In this document: positions 52,917-62,603 of the stretch, one piece after another
How positions within the stretch are numbered: position 1 is the first letter of the stretch
How the letters are laid out: every line of letters begins with the position of its first letter
Assembly: GCA_965240325.2 (NCBI GenBank)
Contig: OZ251236.1
Coordinates: forward strand, 744,001-808,000
From: Rebecca billardiae RCC1528
Taxonomy: Eukaryota; Haptophyta
Direction of reading: 5' to 3'
Length of the DNA stretch: 64,000 nucleotides
Notes under the pieces: model-generated
Databases searched by the model: none
What the model was told of the DNA's origin: nothing
What the model saw: only the letters and a program-made list of their open reading frames with translations
Position numbers and translations under genes: made by a program

Positions 52917-53180
52917 GGGTGAGGGTGAGGTCGTAGTCGATGTCGCCGCCCGCCGACCTAGTGGCCCCGAGCGGCGAGCAGCTGCGGGAGGCGACAGCCG
53001 CGGCTGTCGCTCCTGGGCGTCCGCGTGGGCGCCCGGATGAGGATGAGGTCGTAGTGCGCGTCGCCGCGCGCCGCCCTAGCGCCGCGCAGCTGCATAAAAG
53101 GGGCTTGGAGAGTGAGCGCGCCGCCTAGTGCGCTCTGGGCGATGAAGCGGATGAGGTTGTAGTCGACGTCGCAGCCCGGC
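52917..53180 (+). repeat. Three-unit repeat encoding (D/G)E-x-EVVVxVAARRPS
   Basis: gatgagg(a)tgaggtcgtagt-type units start near 52920, 53037 and 53145. Each can be read as GEGEVVVDVAARRPS, DEDEVVVRVAARRPS and DEVVVDVAARPA, but not in one frame. This is protein-like repeat DNA without an intact gene: a relic, or exons of something not resolved here. Confidence 0.5.
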
Positions 53181-53868
53181 CCGCCGGCGGGCTGCTGTAG
53201 TAGATGACGTAGATATATTAGTAGCCGCGTCGGCGGGCCGCTCGAGCCTCAGAGCGAATAGTATGGGGGTAGTGAGTCGCTGAGTCAATCGAGCGGTGCG
53301 TCACGGCGGCGTGGCGCGGCGCTTCTAGACGGTGCTCGAACTGATGCCGTGGCGGGGCTCGTGCTGCTGATGGCTGGCGTGCACGCCAAGCGAGCTGGCA
53401 CAGTCCCGCGCGGCTTCATGATAGCCTCGCGCGCCGCAGCGCACCGCGCGCCTTCCCCGGCTACGCCCTTCTCTCGCCTCGGCCGCCGTGCACGCTTGCG
53501 CCGCCAAACCGCAGCCTCGGCGCACCTCTCAGCGGTCTCATAAGCGGAGCGTGCACGTGCCTAGTGTGCGACGCGAAGAGGACATTGCCGCCGGGCGATG
53601 TAGCCATCATGTGAGCGCGCGCCACGGCACCGCCGTGGAACTAGTTGGCTTGCAGACTGACCACCCTTCGGCGCACCGGCAGGCCTGGAGGCCCTTCTGG
53701 CGAGCGCGCGCGCGACAAGGCGGCCAGCAAGGACGTCGGTCGCCGCATCGTGATCGGCGCATTGTGCATGCGCCCTGACGGCCGACGACGAGACCCAACT
53801 CACTCACGACCATCCCGACCAAACAGTGCCACTGTCACTCTGCTTGGAGGCACCAACACTCAGCAGCC

Positions 53869-56800
53869 ATGGCGGCGGCGTCGACGCACTTCACGTTTGG
53901 CTTTTTCGACGGGGACCCAGGCCGCACCGCCGGGCTCTCGTCGGGCGACGGCGCGCAGCCTGCCGCCCAGCCGGCGCTAGCGCAGCTCTTCACGCCCGCC
54001 GCCGCTGCCCCGCGCGCGGGCGCCGCCGCGGAGGACGGCGGCGTCGAGGTGGCGCCTGGCCGCGCCGCCGTGCGCCCGCCACCCGAGCGCTTGCTCGCCC
54101 ACGTGCGCGCCGAGCACGCGCGCGTGCGCGTGGTCGACGATGCGCGTGGCGGCGTGCGCCTCGTCGCCGCGTGCCGCGTGCGCAAGGGCGACGTGCTCGC
54201 CGAGGCCAGCCCGGTCCTGTGCATTCGGACGCTCGAGGACACCGAGCGCGGCGCCGCTGTCGTCTGCTCGCGCTGCTGCGCGCACATCGGCGGCGCCGCG
54301 GAGCAGCTGGGCGCGCAGCTGGGCGCGTGGACGCGCGAGGCGGCGCTCGCGCCCGAGGCGCTCGCCGAGCCCCTGCCGAGCGTGGGCGGCGCGCCAACCG
54401 CCTCCGCGGAGGGCGCGCGGGCGGTGCGGTGCGCGAGAGGGTGCCGTCAGCTCTACTGCGGGACCGTGTGCGCGCGCGCGGACTGGCGCGGCGGGCACGC
54501 GCTGCTGTGCACGGGCGGCGAGCTGAGCGCGGCGCACCCGCTGCGCGAGCACGCGCGGCACGCGCGGCGCACCTCCGAGACCTTCCTCCTCGGCGCGCGC
54601 TGCTTTGCGGCCGCGCTCGCGCGGCGCGCGCCGGGCGCGCTCGGCGCTGCTGCGGCCGACGCCGACGCCGACGAGGCCGGCGCCGAGGCGGAGGACGAGG
54701 CGGAGGGCGAGGCGCTCGAGGACGAGCTCGCGCTCATCGAGGCGTGCCTCGGCCTGCCCGAGCCCGCCGCGCTCTCGCGCGACTCGCACGAGCCGCCGCT
54801 GCCGCTGCCGTGGTGGGCTGTGCGCGCGCGCGCGCACGCGGGCGCGGCCGAGGCGCGCGCCGCGCGCGCCGAGGCGCATTTCCGCGAGCAGGCGGCGGAC
54901 AGCTTCGAGCTGCTGAGCGCCGGGGTGTCGCTGCGCGCGCGCGAGCTCGGGCTCGCGCCGCCGCGCGCGTGGGCCGCGCTCCTTGAGCCCGAGCGCGGGC
55001 TGCGCTGGTATGGAGGTGCGCTGGCCGCGCTCGAGCGCTGCGTGGTGCCGATGGAGGCCGAGCCCCCGGACCTTTTGCACCTCGCCCGGACTCTGGGCCA
55101 CGCGCGCCCGCGGACGGCGCTGCCGGCGGCGGAGGCGTCCGAGCCAGCTGGCGGCGCCGGCATCCCGGGCGGCGGCCGCGCAGACGACGACCGCCGGAGC
55201 GGCGGCCACCACCAATCGACGGGCGCGTGGCTCGCGGCGGTGCGTCGGCTGCGCCCGTTGCTGGACCGCGCGCTGCCCGCGCCGCCGCGGCCGCCGGGCG
55301 CGGCCGCGCACGGCGCGGAGGGCGGCGTGTCGGCGGACGCGACGCGTGGAGCGGTGCTCGCCGACGCCGAGGCCGCCCGCGGCGGCGCGGAGGCGCAGGA
55401 GGCCGCCCGGCCGCCCAAGCGCGCGCGCCCCTCCGGCGCCACCGCAGCAGCCATGTCTCCCCCGGCCGCGGCGCGCGGCACCGCGGCTGCGGCTGCGGCG
55501 CACACCGCCGCCGCAGGCGAGACCACCGCCGCCATGCGCATCGCTGAGCTCGTCGAGGCGGAGCGCGACGCGGCGCTGCTCGCAGCGCTCGCGAGCAGCG
55601 CGCCAGCCGAGCTCGTCGCCCCGGCGCGCGCGCTTGCGCTCCTGCCCCTGGCGTGTGCGCTACCGCACTCATGCGCGCCCTGCGCGCATCTCGAGGCAAT
55701 CTCGGCGCATCTCGAGGCGATCTCGGCGCCGCTGCCGCCGATTAGGGCGCCGACTGCCGCCGCCGCCCCTGCCGCCGTGCCGGCGGACGGTGCTCCGGCA
55801 CCGGCGCCGCTCGCCCGCACGGCGGGCCGGCTCGGCCGCGCGCGGGGCGTGCGCGCGCGCCTGGTCGCACTGCAGGACCTTTTGCCTGGGCAGGAGCTCA
55901 CAGTGGCCAAGGTCTCGGCTGCCGAGGCGGAGGCGGCGCGGCGCGCCGCACTGCGCGAGCGGGACCCGGGCGCGCCGTGCTGCGCGTGCGCACGCTGCGC
56001 CTTCGAGCGCGCCGGCGCGCTGCCCGCGGGCGCGGCGCGGCCCGCCGACGACGCGGACGGCGGGGTGTGCTCTGCCGCGGCCGCGACGGCGCGCGACCTC
56101 GCGCGCGCCGCGCTCGCCGACGGCCGCTTCGACGACGCCGAGGCGTGCATGGCAGCATGGCTGGCTCTCGAGCCTCAGAACGGCGACGCCCACTACGCGC
56201 TCGGCGCGCAGCGCGTCGCGGCGGGGCGGTGGCGCGCCGCGCGCGCCGCGTGGCGCGACGGGCTGCGCGCGGCGCCGGCGCACCCGAACCTCCGCGCCGC
56301 CGCCGAGCGCGACCGCCTTTACCTGGCACCGCCAGAGGAGCCAGCCCCCTCCGAGCCGCGCGGCGGGCCGGCGCCGACGGCCGTGGCGTGCACGCGCCTC
56401 TGGCCGGACGCGACGCCTGTCAGCAGCAGCCTCGCGCGCGCGCACGGCCGCGCGGCTGCGCCGCGCCGTCGGCCCGGCGCTCTCAGCTCGCGCGAGCCAG
56501 CCGTCGCCGCCGAGGCCGAGGCCGGCTCGGTGGGCGGCGGCCGCGTGCTCCTGACGGCGGAGCCCGTCGCCTCCGCCGCCGAGTGCGGCTGGCTGATTGC
56601 GCAGGCGGAGGCGGCCGCGGCCGCGGCGGGCGGCTGGACGACCGCGCGCCACTACGCCGTGCCTACCACCGACCTGCCGCTGCACACGCTGCGAGAGCCG
56701 TGCGGCTGGTTCGCGCGCCGCTGCCGCGACACTCTCTTTCCCCTCCTCGCCGCACACTTTGGCGTGCGCGCGTCCGACATGCGCGTGCACGACGCGTTCG

Positions 56801-57081
56801 TCGTCAAGTACACCGCGGCCGCGCAGCGGCTGCTCCCGCTGCACACGGACGAGGCGCAGATCTCGCTCACGCTCGCGCTCAACCCGAGCCGCGAGTACGA
56901 CGGCGGCGGCACCTACTTTGCGCACGCGCGCGCCGCGCTCGCGCCCGAGCTCGGGCACGCGCTGCTCTTCGACTCGGCGCTGCTCCACGGCGGCGACCCG
57001 GTCGTGCGCGGCGTGCGCTACATCATCGCCGCCTTCCTCTGCGTCGATGACGATGACGGCGAGGGCGCGCGTGCACGATGA
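53869..57081 (+). CDS. SMYD-type SET/MYND protein fused to TPR and 2OG-Fe(II) oxygenase domain
   Basis: One 1,070-residue exon from an ATG. It begins with a SET N-part (about 85-120: VRVVDDARGGVRLVAACRV) interrupted by a MYND-type zinc finger (CSRCC ... CARGCRQLYCGTVC...HALLC, about 132-203), the SMYD arrangement. The SET core has LPHSCAPC (about 602-610) and RARLVALQDLLPGQELT; the post-SET CCACARC follows. The canonical NHSCxPN is altered: the Asn before HSC is Pro and the terminal Asn is Cys, so methyltransferase activity is uncertain. A TPR-like helical repeat spans about 745-820. The C-terminal 180 residues are a prolyl-hydroxylase-like dioxygenase with all expected ligands: H992-x-D994, H1040 (LLHGGD) and R1050. 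No signal peptide is seen, so nuclear or cytosolic action on proteins is likely. Confidence 0.8.
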   Translation: MAAASTHFTFGFFDGDPGRTAGLSSGDGAQPAAQPALAQLFTPAAAAPRAGAAAEDGGVEVAPGRAAVRPPPERLLAHVRAEHARVRVVDDARGGVRLVAACRVRKGDVLAEASPVLCIRTLEDTERGAAVVCSRCCAHIGGAAEQLGAQLGAWTREAALAPEALAEPLPSVGGAPTASAEGARAVRCARGCRQLYCGTVCARADWRGGHALLCTGGELSAAHPLREHARHARRTSETFLLGARCFAAALARRAPGALGAAAADADADEAGAEAEDEAEGEALEDELALIEACLGLPEPAALSRDSHEPPLPLPWWAVRARAHAGAAEARAARAEAHFREQAADSFELLSAGVSLRARELGLAPPRAWAALLEPERGLRWYGGALAALERCVVPMEAEPPDLLHLARTLGHARPRTALPAAEASEPAGGAGIPGGGRADDDRRSGGHHQSTGAWLAAVRRLRPLLDRALPAPPRPPGAAAHGAEGGVSADATRGAVLADAEAARGGAEAQEAARPPKRARPSGATAAAMSPPAAARGTAAAAAAHTAAAGETTAAMRIAELVEAERDAALLAALASSAPAELVAPARALALLPLACALPHSCAPCAHLEAISAHLEAISAPLPPIRAPTAAAAPAAVPADGAPAPAPLARTAGRLGRARGVRARLVALQDLLPGQELTVAKVSAAEAEAARRAALRERDPGAPCCACARCAFERAGALPAGAARPADDADGGVCSAAAATARDLARAALADGRFDDAEACMAAWLALEPQNGDAHYALGAQRVAAGRWRAARAAWRDGLRAAPAHPNLRAAAERDRLYLAPPEEPAPSEPRGGPAPTAVACTRLWPDATPVSSSLARAHGRAAAPRRRPGALSSREPAVAAEAEAGSVGGGRVLLTAEPVASAAECGWLIAQAEAAAAAAGGWTTARHYAVPTTDLPLHTLREPCGWFARRCRDTLFPLLAAHFGVRASDMRVHDAFVVKYTAAAQRLLPLHTDEAQISLTLALNPSREYDGGGTYFAHARAALAPELGHALLFDSALLHGGDPVVRGVRYIIAAFLCVDDDDGEGARAR

Positions 57082-58105
57082 TCGGATATCCCGCCGCCGA
57101 CTGACCAGCCACCAAAGGATCGTCCGACGATCGACGCCGATTCACTGCTGCTGGCCGGCCCATATCCGCCGACTACACCGTACACGACGACCGCCGATGT
57201 CACACAGACACACTCCGAAGATGCGAGCGAGCAGATGGAGAGCGGCGCGCGGCGGCGCGCGGCCGCGCGCGCGTCACGTGCGAGTCATCACGGCTCCTCG
57301 TCATCATCGCGTCATCGTCATTTAATAAGAATTAAGAGCGCGGCGGCAGCTCTGATAGAATGAGCTGCGGATTCCGAGGTATATAGAAAATAGTATATAT
57401 ATATATATAGATTATAGTCACTCAGCATCAGCAGTGATTACTAGCTAGGCGTTCGACGTCGAGCGTAGTCGGCGGCCATGTCAGTCACTACGACGACGAC
57501 GATACCGCTCACGTGGCTCCGACGCGGTCGTGCAGATCGTCGCCCGCTGGCGCCGAGTCAGCCGCGGCTTCGGATATGCGGGCCGAATCTGATGTTGGCG
57601 TTATCCGCCGCGCCGTGTGCGCATCTGCGCCATCCCAGCTGACTGGCCCAATAACAGCAGAAACGTCATCGCCAGCATCGTGGCCCAGCAGCCATCATGC
57701 GGTCCAAGGAGAACCGGGTAGAAGCCGCAGAAGGAAGAGCTCAAGCAGGGCCACAGCCCGCGGCCGCATCCGCGGCCGGCGGCTGCCGGCGGCAGCTGTC
57801 GTGTCGCGGCCTCAGCCTCGTCAATGGTCACGGCGGGCGGCGCGGCGCGGAGGACGCGCCGCAGCAGCCCTCTGAGTGCTCGCGGGTCACGATGCCACCG
57901 CAGCGCTTGCCACTTGGGGCCAGGGGTGGCGCGCAGACTGTCCAGGGCTGGAGGGTGGGGAGAGTGTACATGCCAGCAACTGCTGGCCGCGATGCGCCCT
58001 GCGCGTGAGCACCGGCGACGGGCGGCCGATGGCGCACCGCCGCCCGGCACGGCGTGCTGCACGCCGGCGCACATGCGACGCGCGTCAACGCACCAGCGCC
58101 AGCGC
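57082..58105. other. Convergent intergenic spacer, no gene seen
   Basis: Lies between two converging stop codons. About 57300-57430 is AT-rich with a short TA run (57393-57409), plausibly 3'-end or terminator DNA. Open frames at 57513-58074 overlap in several frames and lack domains. Confidence 0.45.
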
Positions 58106-59431
58106 TCACGCGGACGCCGCCTGGTCGCGATCCCCGAAGGAGTGCTTGTCCAGCCGGTTGACCGCCTCGGTCAGATCCTCGTCCGACTTGCAGAACGCGA
58201 AGCGCAGCGTGGTGTCCGAGTGATGCCGGTTCTCGGGTGAGTAGAAGCCGGCGGTCGGGATGCCGGTGATACCGACCTCGGTGGTGAGATAGGAGCACGC
58301 GGCGAAGTCGCGGCGCTCGCCGAGCTTGGTGTCGGGCTGCGTGGGCGGCATGTCGAGCGGCAGCGTCGAGGTGTCGCACATCAGGAAGTACCCGCCGCCG
58401 CTCACCATCGGCCGCAGCCCCGCGCGCAGCAGCCCGTTGGCGATGATGTCGCGCTTGGCGGCGAGCAGCGCGGGCAGCTCGTCAAAGTAGCCGTTCTCGA
58501 GGGCGAGCGGGAACGCGCGCGCGATGGCGAGCTCCATCGGCGTGGCGTTCGAGTGCGCGACGATCGACTGCGCCTTGAGGAGCGGCGTCGACAGGTCCTC
58601 CGGCGCGATGATGTACCCGATCCGCCAGCCCGTGCACGAGAAGGTCTTGCCGGCCGAGTGCACCGACACCGTCTGCCTCCACATGCCGTCGAGCGTGGCG
58701 AACCGCACGTGCTCGAGGCCGGCGGAGACGGTGAACTCGTACACGTCGTCCGAGACGACGATGAGGTTGGGGTGCTTCCGCACGATCTGCGCCACCGCCT
58801 CGTACTCCGCGCGCGAGAACACCTTGCCCGTCGGGTTGTGCGGCGTATTCAAGATGAGCATGCGCGTGCTCGGCTTGATCGCTGCGTCGAGGTCGGCCAT
58901 CGAGAGCTGCAGGTCCTGGGCGCTCGACGGCGGCGGGCCGGGCGGCGGTTTGAGCGGGACGCCGGTCAGGCGCAGCCCGTTCACGATGCCCATCTTCTTG
59001 TACGCGTCGTACGCCGGGTCGATGCACACCACCTCGTCGCCCGGGTCGCAGAACGCCGACATGATCGTGAAGAGCGCGCCGGTCGCGCCCGCCGTCGCGG
59101 TGACCTGCGTCATGCCGTCGAGCTGGCGGCCAAAGAGCGGGGTGTACGCCTTGGCGATCGCGTTCACGAAGTCCGGGTGCCCGCCGGGCCGCGAGTACTG
59201 GTTCAGCCCGTTGGCGATATTCTCGCGCGCGAGCTCGCTCACGAACGGCGGCGTCTCCCACGAGGGGAAGCCCTGGCCGAGGTTGACGGCGTTGGACTTC
59301 ATGGCGAGCTGCGTGCACATCGCGAAGACATTCTCGCCCTCGATGGACCCGAGCCTTTTTGAGGACCAGTGCGCGCTGCGCCGCGCGGACGCGCAGAGGC
59401 GGCCGCGCGAAGAGAAGTGGCCGCGCAGCAT
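58106..59431 (-). CDS. Kynurenine/glutamine aminotransferase (class I/II, PLP), mitochondrial
   Basis: Transaminates kynurenine or glutamine (kynurenine--oxoglutarate transaminase, cysteine-S-conjugate beta-lyase family) using pyridoxal phosphate. The protein is 441 residues from ATG 59431. This start is preferred because it opens an Arg/Ser-rich amphipathic leader (MLRGHFSSRGRLCASARRSA) typical of a mitochondrial presequence, followed by the conserved NLGQGFPSWETPPFV. The longer frame upstream has further in-frame Met codons but no presequence logic. Other signatures are QYSRPGGHPDFVNAIA, TATAGATGAL (PLP phosphate contact), NTPHNPTGKVF, SDDVYE and the Schiff-base lysine K262 in SAGKTFSCTGWRIGY. 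The C-terminal GGGYFLMCDTS and LRFAFCKSDEDL complete the fold. Length matches KYAT1/KYAT3/BNA3-type enzymes. It is transcribed in tandem with the myotubularin gene upstream, with 198 nt between. Confidence 0.92.
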   Translation of the reverse strand: MLRGHFSSRGRLCASARRSAHWSSKRLGSIEGENVFAMCTQLAMKSNAVNLGQGFPSWETPPFVSELARENIANGLNQYSRPGGHPDFVNAIAKAYTPLFGRQLDGMTQVTATAGATGALFTIMSAFCDPGDEVVCIDPAYDAYKKMGIVNGLRLTGVPLKPPPGPPPSSAQDLQLSMADLDAAIKPSTRMLILNTPHNPTGKVFSRAEYEAVAQIVRKHPNLIVVSDDVYEFTVSAGLEHVRFATLDGMWRQTVSVHSAGKTFSCTGWRIGYIIAPEDLSTPLLKAQSIVAHSNATPMELAIARAFPLALENGYFDELPALLAAKRDIIANGLLRAGLRPMVSGGGYFLMCDTSTLPLDMPPTQPDTKLGERRDFAACSYLTTEVGITGIPTAGFYSPENRHHSDTTLRFAFCKSDEDLTEAVNRLDKHSFGDRDQAASA

Positions 59432-59629
59432 TGCCCTTCCGCCTCCCGTGATGACGCTTGACGTCGCCACGCGCCTAAGTACTAAGCCAGGCGGGTAAAT
59501 TCGATCCGGAATGACGAAGTTCATCATCGCGAAGGTTTCAGAAAAGATGGCCGCCGCTCCGACGTCGACGACACGGTCGGTGACGTCGTCCACCAACCTC
59601 TAGCCCTTCCGCTCGTCCCATGCACGCCA

Positions 59630-62350
59630 TCACCGCCTGGCGACGTGCCGGAGGAAGTACGCGTCCCACAGCCGCAGCTGGCGCGCCGCCGAGGTCGGGT
59701 AGATCGCCGGGCGCGCCACGCCCGACGACGAGACGAGCGCCGCTGTCGCGCCGCCGGCCGCCGAGACGAACTCGGGCTTCGCGCCGCGCACCTCGCCGTC
59801 CGCGCCGATCTGCAGCACCTCGCACCAGACGGACGGCACGCGGCAGTGCACCTCGAGCGCCAGCTCGGCGCGCTCGCGCTGGCTGTTGCACAGGAAGGTG
59901 CCGAACCGCCCGGAGCGCACCGCGTCCGCTAGGAAGAGAAGCAACCGAGAATCGAACTCGAACTCGGCGGGGAACTGCTGCACGCACTGCCACACCGCGT
60001 CGAGCCACTGCAGGAAGATGGGCGACTCGTCCTCCGCCGACGGGCCGTACCCGCACCGGTCTCGAAAGCGGTAGCCCAGCTCGCACCACTCGCGCTCGAC
60101 GAGCGCGGCGAAGCCGACGACCGTGCGGCAGCGGCCGTCCACAAGCAGCTGCGCGAGTGAGACGACCTGGCTGGTGCGGTCCCAGCCGTCGGAGCAGTGG
60201 ACGAGCACGCTCGCGCCCGCCTCGAGCAGCTGCCCCGCGCGCGTTGCCGCGCGCATGATCGCGCCCACGTGCGCGAGCCAGCCCGTCGAGTGCACGCGCA
60301 GCTCCCACGCCGACGAGGCGCGTGCGACCGGAGGCGGCGCCGCGCCGCCCGCCGCGCCGCCCGCCGCGCCGCCCGAGCTGAGGCCCGCGCCGCCGGCGGC
60401 GCCGGACGCCGCCGAGCCCACGGCGGAGGCGAACGAGTCGTCGCACGAGGGCGGGCTCGGCGGCGGGCCGGGCGCGCCGGCGCCCTCGTCGGGCGCGTGC
60501 TCCACGCCGCCGTCCGTGCAGAGCTGGCGCAGCCGCTCGTAAGCCGCGCGCACCGCCTGCAGGTTGGGAATGTCGCAAAACTCGATTTCGGCGAAATGGT
60601 AGCGGCGCTGGTCCTCCGAGCCGCCGCCGCGCACGCGGTTGGCCGACGCGGCGAGCTGCCCGCGCAGGTCGAGGATGTACAGCATCTCGAGCGGCGAGAG
60701 CCGCCGCACCGCGTCGAGCAGCTGCTCGTCTTCGTGCGAGTGCGCGCCGCCCTCCGCCGTCCCAACCAGCGGCTGCGCGCAGCGCGCGAGCGCGGGCGCG
60801 CGCACGCCGCGGCCGGCGCGCGCGGCCGTCCAGCAGAGCACCGGCACGCGCGCGCGCGAGCGGAAGGTTGCGGCGCCGTCGAGCAGCGCGTCGCTGACGG
60901 TGGCGGGCACGGCGATGCGCTGCGGGTACGTCGGGCACTTGGCGTGCTCCCGATTCCACGCGCTCACGCGCCACAGCGCGCCGTCGCCGAGCGCGCCGCC
61001 GGCCGCGGCCACCGCGCCGTGCGCGCCCGCCGAGGCCGCGGGCAGGCCGGCGGCGCTGGGCGCGACGCCGCGCCGCGCGAGCTCCGCGTCCAGAAGCGCG
61101 CCCAGCGCGCGCTCCACACCCTCCGCGCTCGCGCGCGCCACGCCGCCGCCCTCGCACGCGAACGCGCCGTGCGGCGTCGCGCTCAGGCCGCGCAACTGCT
61201 CGCGAGTCCAACTCATCACTGCCTCGAGCCGCGCCAGCGCGTCCGGCTCGGCGGCGGCGGCGGGGTCGGCGCCCGCGCTGGGCTGCAGCAGCGGGGAGGG
61301 CGGCTCGGAGCGCGCCGCGCCGGGCAGCCCCGAACGGCCGGCCGGCAGCGCGGCCGGCAGGGCGATGGGCGTTGCCGGCGGCACTGCCGCCGTCGCGCGC
61401 ACCGGCGCGGAGGCCGCGCCCCCGGCGGCTGATCCGGCTGCGCCCGCGCCCGCGGCGGCTGCACGATCCGCCGCGCCCAGGGCGGCAGAGCCGCTGACGC
61501 TGCAGCTGAGAATGCCAGGCGGCATCACGACCGCGCCAGCGCACGCGGCTTGCTGCGCAGCGTCCGCCCCAGCGGCGCTTGCTGCCGGCGTGCTCGCCGC
61601 GGCCGCCGCCGCCGCGGCCGCCGCCGCCGCCGCGCCCGGCCCGCCGCGGTGGAAGTCGAGCACGAGCTTCCATGGCGCGTGGCACTTGATGCGCACGTGC
61701 AGCGTGCGCCGGTCTGCGCGGATCGAGCGCACCTCGCCGATCGGCACGCTCAGCAGCGCCGGCACGGACGGCTCGGCGGCCGCTGCCGCCGTCGGCGCCT
61801 GCCCCTTGGCGCCGCCGCCCGCGGCCGCGGCGTTGGAGCACCGGCTCGGCGCGGCCGCCTCGGCGAGCGCGCCGCGCGTCGACTTGACGGCGAGGCCGAT
61901 CACGCCCTTGCCGATCCCCTTGACCAGGCCGAACACGCCCTCGTCCTTCAGCCCGACGATCGGCTTGTTCATTAGGCCCTCGAGCCCCTCCTTCAGTCCG
62001 CGGCCCATGCCCTTGCCCACGCGGACGGCGTGCGCGGGCAGGAAGGCCTCCATGCCGTCGGCGAGCTGGCCGCGCGCGGGGACGGGCGCGTTATCCGGCC
62101 CGCGCGTGTCCGCGATGAGCAGCAGGCGGTACAGCGTCACGACGACCACGCCCGAGGCGCCGCGCGCGTGCGACGTCGAAGCAAAGTCGCAGCCGACCGG
62201 CCCGAACACAACTCGCTCTGCGGTGTAGAGCAGCTCGGCGATCGAGGCGGGCAGGTCGTGCGGGGGCGGCGGCGGCGGGAGAGGACTCAGCGGGTCGTTC
62301 TCGAACGGGAAGTTCCCGTCGTCCGCCTCGCGGCCCGCCGGCGACGACAT
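59630..62350 (-). CDS. Myotubularin-family phosphoinositide 3-phosphatase with VPS13-like insert
   Basis: One 906-residue exon from ATG 62350. The catalytic loop HCSDGWDRT has C719 and R725 in the CX5R pattern, so it should be an active PI3P/PI(3,5)P2 phosphatase acting on endosomal membranes. The phosphatase core starts about 460 (WRVSAWNREHAKCPTYPQRI, FRSRARVPVLCW, CAQPLVG) and runs to about 850, ending with WDAYFLRH. A GRAM/PH-like N-terminus spans about 38-240 (ELLYTAERVVFGP ... LHVRIKCHAPWKLVLDF). Inside it, residues 117-161 read GLKEGLEGLMNKPIVGLKDE and GVFGLVKGIGKGVIGLAVKS. This is the Gly/Lys-periodic motif seen near the C-terminus of VPS13 lipid-transfer proteins. Ala/Pro-rich insertions (about 240-380 and 615-665) lengthen it. 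No FYVE domain is present. Confidence 0.92.
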   Translation of the reverse strand: MSSPAGREADDGNFPFENDPLSPLPPPPPPHDLPASIAELLYTAERVVFGPVGCDFASTSHARGASGVVVVTLYRLLLIADTRGPDNAPVPARGQLADGMEAFLPAHAVRVGKGMGRGLKEGLEGLMNKPIVGLKDEGVFGLVKGIGKGVIGLAVKSTRGALAEAAAPSRCSNAAAAGGGAKGQAPTAAAAAEPSVPALLSVPIGEVRSIRADRRTLHVRIKCHAPWKLVLDFHRGGPGAAAAAAAAAAAAASTPAASAAGADAAQQAACAGAVVMPPGILSCSVSGSAALGAADRAAAAGAGAAGSAAGGAASAPVRATAAVPPATPIALPAALPAGRSGLPGAARSEPPSPLLQPSAGADPAAAAEPDALARLEAVMSWTREQLRGLSATPHGAFACEGGGVARASAEGVERALGALLDAELARRGVAPSAAGLPAASAGAHGAVAAAGGALGDGALWRVSAWNREHAKCPTYPQRIAVPATVSDALLDGAATFRSRARVPVLCWTAARAGRGVRAPALARCAQPLVGTAEGGAHSHEDEQLLDAVRRLSPLEMLYILDLRGQLAASANRVRGGGSEDQRRYHFAEIEFCDIPNLQAVRAAYERLRQLCTDGGVEHAPDEGAGAPGPPPSPPSCDDSFASAVGSAASGAAGGAGLSSGGAAGGAAGGAAPPPVARASSAWELRVHSTGWLAHVGAIMRAATRAGQLLEAGASVLVHCSDGWDRTSQVVSLAQLLVDGRCRTVVGFAALVEREWCELGYRFRDRCGYGPSAEDESPIFLQWLDAVWQCVQQFPAEFEFDSRLLLFLADAVRSGRFGTFLCNSQRERAELALEVHCRVPSVWCEVLQIGADGEVRGAKPEFVSAAGGATAALVSSSGVARPAIYPTSAARQLRLWDAYFLRHVARR

Positions 62351-62603
62351 GGTCGACGACGCCCGCGGCTTGCGCCGGCCGTCGCGAGTGCGCGGCCTTT
62401 GGACTGCTGGCCCTTCACCGAAGACTCAGACGAGTAGTTTGTGTGGGCCAGTCCGGGCAAGTTGAAAGTATGTCGTCCGGGGAAGGGGGTTTCCAATCGT
62501 CCGGGCAAGGGCGCAAGCTCTTGTTAGCCCTTGGCTTGGTCCGGGCCGCGTTTTGCGGAACCGTACCGCTTGGGCAAGGCTGCTTGATGCGGCCGGGCGC
62601 GTC
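62351..62603. promoter_or_regulatory. Divergent intergenic promoter region with evenly spaced GTCCGGGCAAG motifs
   Basis: The 253 nt between two divergent start codons must carry both promoters unless 5' exons are missed. GTCCGGGCAAG is at 62451, GTCCGGGGAAG at 62475 and GTCCGGGCAAG at 62499, spaced exactly 24 nt, with a weaker GTCCGGGCCGC at 62539. The even spacing suggests factor-binding sites or a small tandem repeat. No TATA box is evident. Confidence 0.4.

Larger units (their letters stand above)
52176..53868. other. Intergenic with GA microsatellite and a decayed coding-type repeat
   Basis: Contains a GA-rich run (about 52556-52670) and a three-unit repeat at 52917-53180. The minus frame 52914-52354 is a translation of the GA run and is not a gene. 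The stretch 53200-53868 shows no recognisable product. Confidence 0.45.

Noticed and set aside
57601-58379. Minus-strand frames in the spacer downstream of the aminotransferase
   Set aside because: Overlapping Arg/Ala-rich frames; one overlaps the aminotransferase C-terminus out of frame. No family signature.
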